Assembly: GCA_963769905.1 (NCBI GenBank)
Contig: CAVYNG010000001.1
Span: 496,001-560,000, forward strand
DNA length: 64,000 nt
From: Bog-756 sp963769905
GTDB lineage: Bacteria; Actinomycetota; Acidimicrobiia; Acidimicrobiales; RAAP-2
Direction of reading: 5' to 3'
Below are positions 43,883 to 53,114 of the stretch, piece by piece (positions within the stretch are counted from its first letter, which is position 1; each line of letters starts with the position of its first letter). Position numbers and translations under genes: made by a program. Below the pieces are notes generated by a model. The model was not told where the DNA came from and ran no database searches. It saw only the letters and a program-made list of their open reading frames with translations.

Positions 43883-44377
43883 GTGACTTCGCCCACGACG
43901 GCGACCAGCAAGACCCGCGTCCCCGCGGTCGAGGGCTGGTTCACCGTGGACGAGCAGGCACCCGCGCTGCTCGGCAGCCGCTGCACCAGCTGCGGCTTGG
44001 TCTCCTTCCCCAAGGAGACCTACTTCTGCCGCAACCCGCTCTGCCAGGGCACCGAGTTCGTCGACACCGAGCTCAGCCGCACCGGCACCGTCTGGTCCTA
44101 CACCGACGCCTGCTACCAACCGCCCGAGCCCTACCGCGCGGCGGACCCCTACGAGCCCTTCGCCATCGCGGCGGTCGAGCTCGCCGCCGAGAAGATGGTG
44201 GTGATGGGACAGGTCGTCCCCGGGGTGGCCGTCGGCGACCTCGCGGTCGGGACCGAGGTCGAGCTCGTCCTCGACACCCTCTACGAGGACGACGAGCACG
44301 AGTACATGGTCTGGAAGTGGCGCCCGATCACGACCGGCCCCGGCGGATCCACGACGAAGGAGCCGGCCGGTGCCTGA
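43883..44377 (+). CDS. DUF35 OB-fold protein with intact zinc ribbon
   Basis: A 164-residue partner protein. The zinc ribbon is complete: LGSRCTSCGLVSFP and YFCRNPLCQGTEF supply four Cys. The OB fold follows (LSRTGTVWSYTDACYQPPEPYR and IAAVELAAEKMVVMGQV). It probably binds acyl-CoA and presents it to the adjoining thiolase. The start is GTG at 43883, and the end overlaps the thiolase start by 8 bp. Contrast with the ribbon-less paralogue at 14221. Confidence 0.88.
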   Translation: MTSPTTATSKTRVPAVEGWFTVDEQAPALLGSRCTSCGLVSFPKETYFCRNPLCQGTEFVDTELSRTGTVWSYTDACYQPPEPYRAADPYEPFAIAAVELAAEKMVVMGQVVPGVAVGDLAVGTEVELVLDTLYEDDEHEYMVWKWRPITTGPGGSTTKEPAGA

Positions 44378-45569
44378 CGACCTGCGGGTCGCGGTCCTCG
44401 GCGCGGGGATGCACCCCTGGGGCAAGTGGGGTCGCAACTTCGTCGAGTACGGGCTCGCCGCGGCCGGCGACGCGCTCGCCGACGCGGACGTCGCCTGGAC
44501 CGACATCGAGTACGTGGCAGGCGCGGACACCATTCGCAACGGCTATCCGGGCTTCATCTCCGGCGCGACCTTCGCCCAGGCCCTCGGCTGGACCGGGGCT
44601 CGGGTGTCCTCGGCGTACGCAGCCTGCGCATCGGGGGCACAGGCCATCGCCAACGCCCGGGCCCAGATCCTCGCCGAACTCTGCGACGTGGCCCTCGTGG
44701 TCGGCGCGGACACCACCCCGAAGGGCTTCTTCGCACCGGTCGGTGGCGAGCGCAAGGACGACCCGGACTGGCTCCGCTTCCACCTGCTCGGCGCCACCAA
44801 CCCGACCTACTTCGCCCTCTACGCGCGCCGCCGCATGGAGCTCTTCGGTGCGACCGAGGAGGACTTCGCCGCGGTCAAGGTCAAGAACGCGCGCCACGGC
44901 CTCGCCAACCCCAACGCCCGCTACCGCAAGGAGGTCACTGCCGAGGAGGTGCTGGCCTCCCCGATGGTCGCCGACCCGCTCCGCCTGCTCGAGATCTGCG
45001 CGACCTCCGACGGCGGCGCGGCCCTCGTCCTCTCGAGCCTCGAGTTCGCCCGTCGCCACACCCACTCGGAGCACCTGGTGACCATCGACGCGGTCTCGAC
45101 GGTGACACCCCGGTTCCCCCAGAACGTCATCGAGATGCCCAACTTCTCGACCGACTCGGCCGCGCAGGCCGCGACCATCGGGCCGACCTTCAAGCAGTCG
45201 GTCGCCCTCGCCGCCTACGAGGAAGCGGGCATCGGACCCGAGGACCTCGACCTCGCCGAGGTCTACGACCTCTCCTCCGCACTCGAGCTCGACTGGTACG
45301 AGGACATCGCGCTCTGCAAGGAAGGCGAAGCCGAGCGGCTGCTCCGCGACGGCGACACCGCGGTCGGCGGGCGGGTGCCGGTCAACCCCTCGGGCGGCCT
45401 CTCCTGCTTCGGCGAGGCCATCCCCGCCCAGGCCATCGCCCAGGTCTGCGAGCTGGTCTGGCAGCTACGCGGCCAGGCGACCGGGCGCCAGGTCGAGGGT
45501 GCGCGAGCCGGCATCACCGCCAACCAGGGCCTGTTCGGTCACGGCTCCTCGGTCATCGTCTCGCGGTAG
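44370..45569 (+). CDS. Thiolase-fold acyl-CoA enzyme of the SCPx/Ltp type
   Basis: A 399-residue thiolase-like protein. The nucleophile Cys is in YAACASGAQAIA. The C-terminal loop reads NPSGGLSCFGEAIPAQAIAQ in place of GHPxGATG, so the thiolytic His is absent, as in Ltp-type aldolases and lipid-transfer thiolases. Its overlap with DUF35 suggests an obligate complex. With the upstream CoA transferase it may activate and cut an acyl side chain. GTG start. Confidence 0.87.
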   Translation: MPDDLRVAVLGAGMHPWGKWGRNFVEYGLAAAGDALADADVAWTDIEYVAGADTIRNGYPGFISGATFAQALGWTGARVSSAYAACASGAQAIANARAQILAELCDVALVVGADTTPKGFFAPVGGERKDDPDWLRFHLLGATNPTYFALYARRRMELFGATEEDFAAVKVKNARHGLANPNARYRKEVTAEEVLASPMVADPLRLLEICATSDGGAALVLSSLEFARRHTHSEHLVTIDAVSTVTPRFPQNVIEMPNFSTDSAAQAATIGPTFKQSVALAAYEEAGIGPEDLDLAEVYDLSSALELDWYEDIALCKEGEAERLLRDGDTAVGGRVPVNPSGGLSCFGEAIPAQAIAQVCELVWQLRGQATGRQVEGARAGITANQGLFGHGSSVIVSR

Positions 45570-45600
45570 CCGGACGCGTCCTCCCGAGCAGGTTTGCCCG

Positions 45601-46293
45601 CTACTCGCCGGGTGGCTGGAGCTTCGGCGAGGGCACCTCCTCGCCCGGGTCGGTCGGCTCCCACTCGTCGTGTAGGAGCTGCCTACTGTGCGGGACCGGC
45701 TCCGATTCCGGCGAAGTACACATCGCGATCGCGGTCTTCACCGCGTCGAGCGCCTGATTCGCCTGCGAGTTTGACGACCGAGTGGACCACGCGCTGATCG
45801 GCTTCACCTCGACCGGACCACCGCGACGCTTCATCACGACCAGGTCGAGCCCTCCGAGGGTCGGCTCGCTGCCGACGACGGAGTGCGCGAGCTCGGCGAG
45901 CCACCAGAGGAACACGCCGAAGAACCCCACTCCGAGAAGCCCACCACCGAGAAAGCCTGCCCATGATCCACCCCACGCTGGTGATCCCTTCTCGACGAGG
46001 GCGGCGTCCTCGAGCTCCTGCAATGGGACCTCGTGCGACCCGAACGACCAGCGCCACCGCAGACGGTCGACTCGCACCTCCAACCGGGCGGTCAGCCGCC
46101 CGAGTCCTCCGATCACGAGCAACGCGCCGACCAGCACAAAGACCAGCCCCAGCGGCAATGCATCTCGGTTGCCGCCTCGGCCTGCGACCGCTGCGCCGAG
46201 TCCGAGGAGTCCGAGGCCGAGCACGAGGTCGAACGTGCCGGCAACCACGACCGCTCGACTCCGGAAGACCCCGAGCACCGGGCGAGGCGACAT
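45601..46293 (-). CDS. Membrane protein with PH-like domain
   Basis: A 230-residue protein. Two hydrophobic hairpin segments lie near the N-terminus (VVVAGTFDLVLGLGLLGLGAAV and LPLGLVFVLVGALLVIGGLG). The segment RLEVRVDRLRWRWSFGSHEVPLQELEDAAL fits a bacterial PH-like strand set, then comes another membrane segment (GGGLLGVGFFGVFLWWLAEL). The tail is hydrophilic. Function is unknown. ATG 46293 was preferred to the TTG at 46302. Confidence 0.65.
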   Translation of the reverse strand: MSPRPVLGVFRSRAVVVAGTFDLVLGLGLLGLGAAVAGRGGNRDALPLGLVFVLVGALLVIGGLGRLTARLEVRVDRLRWRWSFGSHEVPLQELEDAALVEKGSPAWGGSWAGFLGGGLLGVGFFGVFLWWLAELAHSVVGSEPTLGGLDLVVMKRRGGPVEVKPISAWSTRSSNSQANQALDAVKTAIAMCTSPESEPVPHSRQLLHDEWEPTDPGEEVPSPKLQPPGE

Positions 46294-46360
46294 GTCTCCC
46301 AATCGACATCGGTGGCCTCAGACTTGAAGCCGCCGGGTCAGCGCTGCCGACGCCGCCCCG

Positions 46361-47305
46361 CTACTCGTTGACGAGGACGATCTTCCCGAGCTTCTTGCCC
46401 GCGGTGAACCGCTCGTAGGCCTTCTCTGCGTCGGCCATGGCGAAGGTCTCCTCGACCGGCACCTCGACGTCGCCTGCGGCGAGCAGCGGCACTACCTGGG
46501 CCTCGACTGCTCGGGCGACCGCCGCCTTCTCGGCCTCGGTGCGCGTCCTGAGGGTCGACCCGGTGAGGAACGCCCGCGCCCACATCAGCTCGAGCAGGTT
46601 GACCTCGACCTTGGCGCCCGCACCGACCCCGATGACCACGATCCGCCCGCCGGTCGCGAGCAGCGGCACGACCGTCGCGACCCCGGGCGCGCCGACCAAC
46701 TCGAGCGAGACGTCGAAGGGCCCGTGCTCAGCGACCCCGTCGGGCTCGACCACCACGTCGGCCCCGAGCATCCGCACCGCCTCGTGGTGATCGGTGTTGC
46801 GCACCGTCGTGACCACGAAGGCGCCGGCCGCGTGCGCGAGTTGGACCGCCGCGGTCCCCACCCCGCCGGCCGCACCCGAGACGACCACCCGCTCCCCGAC
46901 CGACAGGTGCGCCCGGGTGAACAACGCGTCGTACGCGGTCGAGAAGACCTCCGGGAACCCTCCGGCCTGCTCGAAGGGGACCCGGTCCGGTATCGGCACG
47001 AGGGCGCTCTCCGGCACCACGATGAGCTCGGCCTGGCCCCCGCCGCCGCAGAGAGCCATCACCCGGTCGCCCACCCCGAAGCGGGTCGCCCCCCGGCCGA
47101 AGCCGGCCACCTCGCCGGCGAACTCCATGCCCGGAATGTCCTGCGGCCAGCCCGGAGGTGCCGGGTAGCCGCCGCGGACCTGCATCGGGTCGGCTCCGTT
47201 GATCCCGGCCGCCCGGACCGCCACCAGCACCTCGCCGCGGCCCGGCACCGGATCCTCGTGCTCTCGCCACTCGAGGGCCCTCTCGACGATGGTCACCGCG
47301 CGCAT
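46361..47305 (-). CDS. Zinc-independent quinone oxidoreductase-like MDR
   Basis: A 314-residue medium-chain dehydrogenase/reductase of the quinone oxidoreductase type. It has GRGEVLVAVRAAGINGADPMQVRGGYP, IPGMEFAGEVAGFG and the NADPH-binding VVVSGAAGGVGTAAVQLAHAAGA. It lacks the structural-zinc Cys cluster of alcohol dehydrogenases. It should reduce quinones or enals using NADPH. The ATG at 47305 starts the conserved fold. Confidence 0.9.
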   Translation of the reverse strand: MRAVTIVERALEWREHEDPVPGRGEVLVAVRAAGINGADPMQVRGGYPAPPGWPQDIPGMEFAGEVAGFGRGATRFGVGDRVMALCGGGGQAELIVVPESALVPIPDRVPFEQAGGFPEVFSTAYDALFTRAHLSVGERVVVSGAAGGVGTAAVQLAHAAGAFVVTTVRNTDHHEAVRMLGADVVVEPDGVAEHGPFDVSLELVGAPGVATVVPLLATGGRIVVIGVGAGAKVEVNLLELMWARAFLTGSTLRTRTEAEKAAVARAVEAQVVPLLAAGDVEVPVEETFAMADAEKAYERFTAGKKLGKIVLVNE

Positions 47306-47395
47306 CGGCCCAGGCTATCGACGGTGCCGGCCGCCGTCCCTCATGGTGACAGGGGGCGCGGGCACCCCTAATCTGTGCGATTGGGAGGCTTCTGG

Positions 47396-48451
47396 ATGAC
47401 GACCGAATCGGCGACCGGGAGCGGGGCAACACGACCGTTCGACGCCGCGGGCACCCGCGGGCTGCTCGCCGCGCCTGAGCACTTCCCCGAGCCCACCGCG
47501 GGCATGGTGCTCCACCGGGTCCTCGCCATGTCGGCCCGCACCTTCCTCCTGAACGACATGGGCGACGAGCTCGTCGACGACGAGAGCCGGACCGGCACCC
47601 TCGAGGCCCTCACCGCCAAGATGGGCACCCGCCCGCTCTGGGCCCAGTCCGCACTCGAGTCGCTGGAGGGGACCGAGCGCCGCCAGACCGAGACCGACCG
47701 CATCCACCAGAGCCGGGTGGCCATGCGGCGCACGCGCTCCAACCTGCGCACGTTCCGCCTGGTCTTCGACCCGGCCTGGGATACCGCCCTTCGCGCGGAG
47801 CTCGCCTGGTACGGCGGTCGCCTCGGCGAGTCGCGGGACCTTCACATCCTCCGCGGGATCATCGCCGGGAAGGGCCCCGACGTCATGGACGCCGACCAGG
47901 TCGACCAGCTCGGGGCCGTGGTGACGGAGCGGCTGGCGAAGACCATGGCCGAGATCGCCAACGAGCGTGGCAAGGCCCGTCGCTTCCAGCTCACCGAGCA
48001 GATGATGGGCATCTGGGACCGTCCGCACTTCAAGGCCAAGGCGACCAAGCCGGCCGAGGAGGTGCTCCCGCCCCTCTTGACCCGCGCCTGGCACGACCTG
48101 CGCGGCGCGGCCGGCAAGGCACGGAAGAAGCCCACCGACGCCAACCTCCACAAGCTCCGGATCCGCCTGAAGGATCTCCGCTACGGCTGCGAGACGGTCG
48201 CGCTGATCGAGGGGAGCGCGGCCCGCAAGACCGCGCGCTCCGCGGAGAAGCTCCAGACCAAGCTCGGCGACCTCCACGACGCGGTCTTCTCGATCGACTG
48301 GTTGGAGGCGCTCGCCATCGACCGCCCCGACCTCGCCGACCCGATCGACGAGCTGATCACTGTCCAGGAGGACGCGGCCGGCGTGGCGCGGAAAGGCTGG
48401 AAGAAGGAGCTGAAGGAAGTCGAGCGCCGCTGGCGCCGCTGGCGGGGCTGA
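47396..48451 (+). CDS. CHAD-domain protein
   Basis: A 351-residue helical protein. The CHAD domain fills about residues 45-350, with the His/Arg-rich helices typical of polyphosphate binding (RIHQSRVAMRRTRSNLRTFRLVF and LHKLRIRLKDLRYGCETV). CHAD domains bind polyphosphate and localise to its granules. ATG 47396 follows GGGAGG. It is convergent with the polyphosphate glucokinase gene, 36 bp away, which supports a shared polyphosphate role. Confidence 0.9.
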   Translation: MTTESATGSGATRPFDAAGTRGLLAAPEHFPEPTAGMVLHRVLAMSARTFLLNDMGDELVDDESRTGTLEALTAKMGTRPLWAQSALESLEGTERRQTETDRIHQSRVAMRRTRSNLRTFRLVFDPAWDTALRAELAWYGGRLGESRDLHILRGIIAGKGPDVMDADQVDQLGAVVTERLAKTMAEIANERGKARRFQLTEQMMGIWDRPHFKAKATKPAEEVLPPLLTRAWHDLRGAAGKARKKPTDANLHKLRIRLKDLRYGCETVALIEGSAARKTARSAEKLQTKLGDLHDAVFSIDWLEALAIDRPDLADPIDELITVQEDAAGVARKGWKKELKEVERRWRRWRG

Positions 48452-48487
48452 GCTCGCGCCGGCCGGACTCGCATGACCCGCCCGCGG

Positions 48488-49378
48488 TCAGTCGACCGGG
48501 CCGGTCACCACCGCGTGGTCGGTATCCCAGAGCTTGATCCCGCCGAGGATCCCCGCGGTGTTGTCGATGATGGTCACGTCCGCGGGGAGGTGGTTCTTCG
48601 GCAGGCGGCGCGAGTTGCCTCCTCCGATATAGAGGTGGTCGAAGAACATCAGCTCCCGCATGTTGACGATGGCCTTCAACACCCGCTTGTTCCAGCGCTC
48701 CTCGCCGATCTCCTTGCGCGCCGCCTCGCCGAGCTGCTCGTCGTAGGTCTGGCCCTTTCGGAAGGGCTGGTGAGAGATCTCGAGGTGGGGCATGAGCTGT
48801 CCGTTGAAGAAGAGACCGGTCCCGAACCCGGTGCCGAGGGTCGCCACGAGCTCGAGCCCGTCGCCCTTGACGACGGCCGCTCCCTGGATGTCGGCGTCGT
48901 TGGCCACTCGGGTCGGGACCTGGAACACCTTGGTCAGCGCCAGCGCGAGGTCGAAGCGGTTCCAGAGCTTCACCAGGTCCGGGTCGACGGTCGTCCCCGG
49001 ACCGCTCTTCGTGACGAAGTGGGGTGCCGACAGCACCATCCCCTGCCGCACCATCCCCGGGAAACCCACCGAGGCCCGTTCGGCATCAGGCAGCGGTGCG
49101 ACCAGCTTGGTGAGCTCGGCGACCAGTCGATCGGGCGGCAGCGGGTAGGGCGTCGCGACCTTGACCCGGTCGGCGACCATCGTCCCGTTCGCGCCGAGCA
49201 CCGAGGCCTTGAGCCCGGTGCCACCGATGTCGACCGCCAGGGTGAAGGGATGGAACGGCTTTTTGTCCTCCTCCTTCTCCGTGCTCGGCACCTCCCTCGG
49301 GCCCCGGTCGGCCGGAGTGCTGGCCCCCGGCATCGGGTCCGCGGCGCCTGGAAGACCGGCGTCGTCGAACGTGCTCAT
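48488..49378 (-). CDS. ppgK: Polyphosphate glucokinase
   Basis: A 296-residue ROK-type kinase. Phosphate-1 loop AVDIGGTGLKASVL, catalytic base in RVANDADIQGAA, and phosphate-2 loop TLGTGFGTGLFFNG are clear. HLEISHQPFRKGQTYDEQLG and ERWNKRVLKAI are closest to actinobacterial polyphosphate glucokinases, which phosphorylate glucose from polyphosphate or ATP. A 45-residue acidic/Pro-rich N-terminal extension (from ATG 49378) precedes the fold. The neighbouring CHAD gene adds support. Confidence 0.88.
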   Translation of the reverse strand: MSTFDDAGLPGAADPMPGASTPADRGPREVPSTEKEEDKKPFHPFTLAVDIGGTGLKASVLGANGTMVADRVKVATPYPLPPDRLVAELTKLVAPLPDAERASVGFPGMVRQGMVLSAPHFVTKSGPGTTVDPDLVKLWNRFDLALALTKVFQVPTRVANDADIQGAAVVKGDGLELVATLGTGFGTGLFFNGQLMPHLEISHQPFRKGQTYDEQLGEAARKEIGEERWNKRVLKAIVNMRELMFFDHLYIGGGNSRRLPKNHLPADVTIIDNTAGILGGIKLWDTDHAVVTGPVD

Positions 49379-49472
49379 GACGATCACGCTAATCCCGGAG
49401 GCGCCCACGGCCGAGCCATCGCAGCCATTCCGCCGGTGCCACGACGGAGCGATCCGGCTAGCTTGGCCTCCG

Positions 49473-50885
49473 ATGAGCGACGCACCCTGGCTCGGCGACG
49501 CCTGCTCGCTGGTCGACGCGTTCCGGGCCGGGAGCCTCGACCCGACCGAGGCGCTCGAGGCCACGCTCGCGGCGATCGACTCCTCGGGGCTCAACGCCTT
49601 CTCGCACGTCGACGCCGAGGCCGCTCGCGCGACCGCCGCGGCGGCCGACGTCTCGCTCCCCTTCGGCGGCGTGCCGATGGGGATCAAAGAGCTCGAGACC
49701 GTCGCCGGCTGGCCCTACACGGAGGCCTCGCTCGTCTTCAAGGACCAGGTGGCCGCGCGCGACTCGACCCAGGTGACCCGTCTGCGGGCCGCCGGTGCGG
49801 TGCTCGCCGGACAGACCACCGCGTCGGAGTTCGGCGGCATCAACTTCACCTCCACCAAGCTGCACGGGACGACGCACAACCCGTGGGTTCGCGACCGCAC
49901 CCCTGGAGGCTCCTCCGGGGGCACCGCCGCCGCGGTGGCCGGCGGCATCCTCCCGATCGCGAGCGGGAGCGACGGAGGTGGGTCGATCCGGATCCCGGCC
50001 GGCTTCTCGGGGCTGTTCGGTCTGAAGGCGACCTACGGGAGGATCGCGAGAGGCCCCGACACCCTGCAGCCGCCGCTGACCGTCGTGGTCGGGTGCCTCA
50101 CCAGATCGGTGCGCGACACCGCGCGCTGGTACGACGTGTGCAACGGCTTCGACGCGCGTGACACCCTGAGCCTGCCCCGCGTCGAGGGCTTCGAGGCCGC
50201 GCTCGGCAGCTTCGACCTCGCCGGCAAGCGCGCGGTGATCTCGGTCGACCTCGGCTCGGCGATCGTCGAGCCGCGGGTCGCCGCGGTCGTGGTGGGAGCC
50301 GCCGAGGCGCTCATCGCGGCGGCCGGCCTCCGCCGGGTCGACGTGGTCATCGACCTCCCCCAGGGTTCCGTCGAGTGGGCGATGTCCAACGCGGTCGGCC
50401 TCGCCGGCATCTTGGGGGACCGCTATCCCGATTGCGTCGACGACCTGACCCCCGAGATCATGTTCTCGCTCAACGTCGCGACCCACCACTTCAACCTGCA
50501 GACCGCGGGGCGCACCGAGATGTTCCGCATCCAGGCCAACGAGAAGATGGCCGACCTCTTCGAGGAGGTCGACTTCGTGTTCTGCTCGACCAACCCCGAC
50601 GTCGCCTTCACCGACACCGGTCCGATGCCGACCAAGGTCGGCGACCGCGACCTCGTCGCCGAGTTCGGCTTCGAGAAGGCCCTCGGCAACAACGGGGCGC
50701 TCACCATCCCGGCCAACATCACCGGCAACCCCGCGGTGTCGATCCCGGCAGGGCAGGTCGACGGTCTGCCGGTCGGTCTGCAGGTCATCGGGAAGCACCA
50801 CGAGGACCAGCTCCTCCTCGACCTCGCGCGCATCGCCGAACGCGAGCGTCCCTGGCGACTGGTGGTCCCCTCCGCCCCGGTCTGA
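49473..50885 (+). CDS. Amidase-signature hydrolase
   Basis: A 470-residue AS-family enzyme. The catalytic Lys is in MGIKELETVAG, the cis-Ser in RTPGGSSGGTAAAVAGG and the Ser nucleophile in GSDGGGSIRIPAGFSGL. The C-terminal GLPVGLQVIGKHHEDQLLL is also conserved. It hydrolyses amide or ester bonds of unknown substrates. ATG 49473 was chosen because the fold begins within 10 residues. A 43-bp gap separates it from the LLM oxidoreductase. Confidence 0.92.
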   Translation: MSDAPWLGDACSLVDAFRAGSLDPTEALEATLAAIDSSGLNAFSHVDAEAARATAAAADVSLPFGGVPMGIKELETVAGWPYTEASLVFKDQVAARDSTQVTRLRAAGAVLAGQTTASEFGGINFTSTKLHGTTHNPWVRDRTPGGSSGGTAAAVAGGILPIASGSDGGGSIRIPAGFSGLFGLKATYGRIARGPDTLQPPLTVVVGCLTRSVRDTARWYDVCNGFDARDTLSLPRVEGFEAALGSFDLAGKRAVISVDLGSAIVEPRVAAVVVGAAEALIAAAGLRRVDVVIDLPQGSVEWAMSNAVGLAGILGDRYPDCVDDLTPEIMFSLNVATHHFNLQTAGRTEMFRIQANEKMADLFEEVDFVFCSTNPDVAFTDTGPMPTKVGDRDLVAEFGFEKALGNNGALTIPANITGNPAVSIPAGQVDGLPVGLQVIGKHHEDQLLLDLARIAERERPWRLVVPSAPV

Positions 50886-50928
50886 CCGCCGCCTGTACTC
50901 CGCCAACGATCACCGAAGGGAGCCACCC

Positions 50929-51804
50929 GTGCGCATCGACCTCTGGGTGCCGACCGCCAACCCGTTCGCGACCGCCGAGGTGCTCTCGACCGTCGGTGCC
51001 GAGGCCGACCAGCGCGGAGTCGGCACCCTATGGGTGGGCGAGCACGTGGTGCTCTTCGACGAGTACGGCTCCGCTTACCCGTACGCGGAGAGCGGGAAGA
51101 TCCCGGTCCCACCGAACTCGGGGCTGCTCGAGCCGCTCTCGACACTCTCGTTCCTCGCCGCGGCGACCGAGCGGGTGCGCCTCGGGACCGCGATGGTGCT
51201 GCTGCCCCAGCGCAACCCGGTGTACACCGCCAAGGAGGTCGCGACCCTCGACTGGCTCTCCAACGGCCGGGTCGACTTCGGGGTCGGGGTCGGCTGGCTC
51301 GCCGAGGAGTTCGCGGCCCTCAACGTCCCCTGGCCGCACCGCGGGCGGCGGTGCGACGAGTACCTCGACGTGCTCTCGACGCTCTGGTGCGACGAGACCT
51401 CCTCGTTCTCGGGCGAGTTCTACGACCTGCCGGCCTGCTCGATGTTCCCGAAGCCGGTCCAGGAGCCCCGCCCACCCGTCCATATCGGCGGCGAGAGCGA
51501 CGCCGCGCTCAAACGCGTCGCCGCCAGGGCCGAGGGCTGGCACACCTTCAACCGGACGCCCGATGAGCTCGCGGACCCGCTCAAGAAGCTCGATGCCTTG
51601 CTCGCCGAGCGGGGCCGCCCGCGCTCGGACATCACGGTGACCGTCTGTCCCTACTTCCAGCCACTCGATGCGGACATCCTGGAGGGCTACGCCGAGGCAG
51701 GCGCGGACGCGGTGGCGGCGATGCTGCTTCCCCTCAGCACGGACGACGTGAAGAGCGGGCTCGAAGCGCTCGACCCGGTGTTCGAGCGGGCTACCCGCCT
51801 CTGA
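50929..51804 (+). CDS. LLM-class (F420-type) oxidoreductase
   Basis: A 291-residue luciferase-like TIM barrel. Family marks include GVGTLWVGEHVVLFDEYGSAYPYA, ERVRLGTAMVLLPQRNPVYTAKEVATLDWLSNGRVDFGVGVGW and PPVHIGGESDAALKRVA, the TIGR03619-type pattern. Coenzyme F420 use is probable in actinobacteria but is not proven by the sequence. The GTG follows AAGGGAG. It overlaps the convergent P450 gene by 14 bp. Confidence 0.88.
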   Translation: MRIDLWVPTANPFATAEVLSTVGAEADQRGVGTLWVGEHVVLFDEYGSAYPYAESGKIPVPPNSGLLEPLSTLSFLAAATERVRLGTAMVLLPQRNPVYTAKEVATLDWLSNGRVDFGVGVGWLAEEFAALNVPWPHRGRRCDEYLDVLSTLWCDETSSFSGEFYDLPACSMFPKPVQEPRPPVHIGGESDAALKRVAARAEGWHTFNRTPDELADPLKKLDALLAERGRPRSDITVTVCPYFQPLDADILEGYAEAGADAVAAMLLPLSTDDVKSGLEALDPVFERATRL

Positions 51805-53059
51805 GCCGGACCGGCAGCGACTCCATCCCTCGCAGCACGACGTTCGACTTGTAGGTGATCTCGCCGGCGAGGGAGAGGTCGGGCACCCTTCGCACCAGGG
51901 TGGCGAGCGCGACCTGGCTCTCCATCCGTGCGAGCGGTGCGCCGAGACAGTGGTGGATCCCGAAGCCGAAGCCGAGATGGTTGTTGGGCGAACGGGCGAC
52001 GTCGAAGCGGCCGGGATCCTCGAACGCGTGCTCGTCGCGGTTGGCCGACGCGACCAGCAGCATGACGAAGTCGCCGGCTTCGAGCTCGACGTCGCCAACC
52101 GCCATCTCCTCGGTGAGCGCGCGCCCGGTCAGCTGCACCGGCGAGACATAGCGCAGCATCTCCTCGACACCGCGGCGGGTGAGCTCGGGATCGCCCTGAA
52201 ATCGCGCCCACTGGTCGGGGTGCTCGAGGAGCGCGAGCGCGCCACCGGCGATCAGGTTGACCGTCGTCTCGTGGCCGGCGACGAGCAGCAGGATGCTCGT
52301 CGAGAGGAGCTCCCCCTCGCTCAAGGCGGTCCCGCCGTCCTCCACCTGGGCGAGGAGGCTGAGCAGGTCGTCGCCGGGTGCGCGCCGCCGCTCGGCAAGG
52401 AGCTCGAAGAAGTACTGCGCGAACTGGGTGAGCGCGGCGGTCCGCTCCTCGACCACCTGCTGGGGTAGGAGGAAGTCGGGATCGAGCCCGCGGGCGAGCG
52501 CGTGTGACCACTCCTTGAACCGGTCGTGGTCCTCGCCCGGCACCCCGAGCAGGTCGCAGATGATCCGCACCGGCAGCGGATAGGCGAAGGACTCGATGAG
52601 ATCGACCTCGCCCTCGTCTCCCTCCTCCAGCGCGCCGTCGAGCAGCTCGTCGACGATCTGCTGGGTGCGGTCCCGCAGGGACTCGACCACTTTGGGAGTG
52701 AACGCCTTCGACACGAGCCCGCGCAGGCGGGTGTGGTCCGGCGGGTCACGGAAGAGGAACGGGCGTAGCTCGTTGAACGCCTGTGCCATCGGATCGTCTT
52801 CGGGCACGCTGGCGCGGAACTCGCCGGTCAGCCGCTCGATAGCGACGTTCGTACCGTCCGAGCTCGCGCGCCGGTCGCGCAGGACCGAAAGGCAGTCGGC
52901 GTGGCGCGCGACCACCCAGAATCCGAGCTCGTTTTGGTGCACCGGCGCCCGCTCGCGCAACTCCTCGTAGAGCGGGAACGGGTCGTCCTTCCACCTCGGG
53001 TCGAACGGGTCGAGCGACGAGCTCGGGCCCGGTTGCGCGGGTGTCGCAGGTGAGGTCAC
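51791..53059 (-). CDS. Cytochrome P450
   Basis: A 422-residue soluble P450. The C-helix motif is DPPDHTRLRGLVSKAFTP, the I-helix is LLVAGHETTVNL (Thr for oxygen activation), the K-helix ExxR is EEMLR, and the haem-Cys loop is FGFGIHHCLGAPLAR. It should be a working monooxygenase fed by separate ferredoxin partners, none of which is next to it. The substrate is unknown. GTG 53059 opens directly onto the P450 N-terminus. The partial P450 at position 1 differs by carrying a cNMP domain. Confidence 0.92.
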   Translation of the reverse strand: MTSPATPAQPGPSSSLDPFDPRWKDDPFPLYEELRERAPVHQNELGFWVVARHADCLSVLRDRRASSDGTNVAIERLTGEFRASVPEDDPMAQAFNELRPFLFRDPPDHTRLRGLVSKAFTPKVVESLRDRTQQIVDELLDGALEEGDEGEVDLIESFAYPLPVRIICDLLGVPGEDHDRFKEWSHALARGLDPDFLLPQQVVEERTAALTQFAQYFFELLAERRRAPGDDLLSLLAQVEDGGTALSEGELLSTSILLLVAGHETTVNLIAGGALALLEHPDQWARFQGDPELTRRGVEEMLRYVSPVQLTGRALTEEMAVGDVELEAGDFVMLLVASANRDEHAFEDPGRFDVARSPNNHLGFGFGIHHCLGAPLARMESQVALATLVRRVPDLSLAGEITYKSNVVLRGMESLPVRLRGG

Positions 53060-53114
53060 CGGTTCCGATGGTACCGAGTCGCTCGCTGGTGACGGTTGCC
53101 CGCGGCCGTTCTGG

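Noticed and set aside
42457..45081. An 874-residue plus-strand open frame across three genes
   Set aside because: It is out of frame with the CoA transferase, DUF35 and thiolase genes, which have clear motifs; the product is Arg/Pro-rich and domainless.
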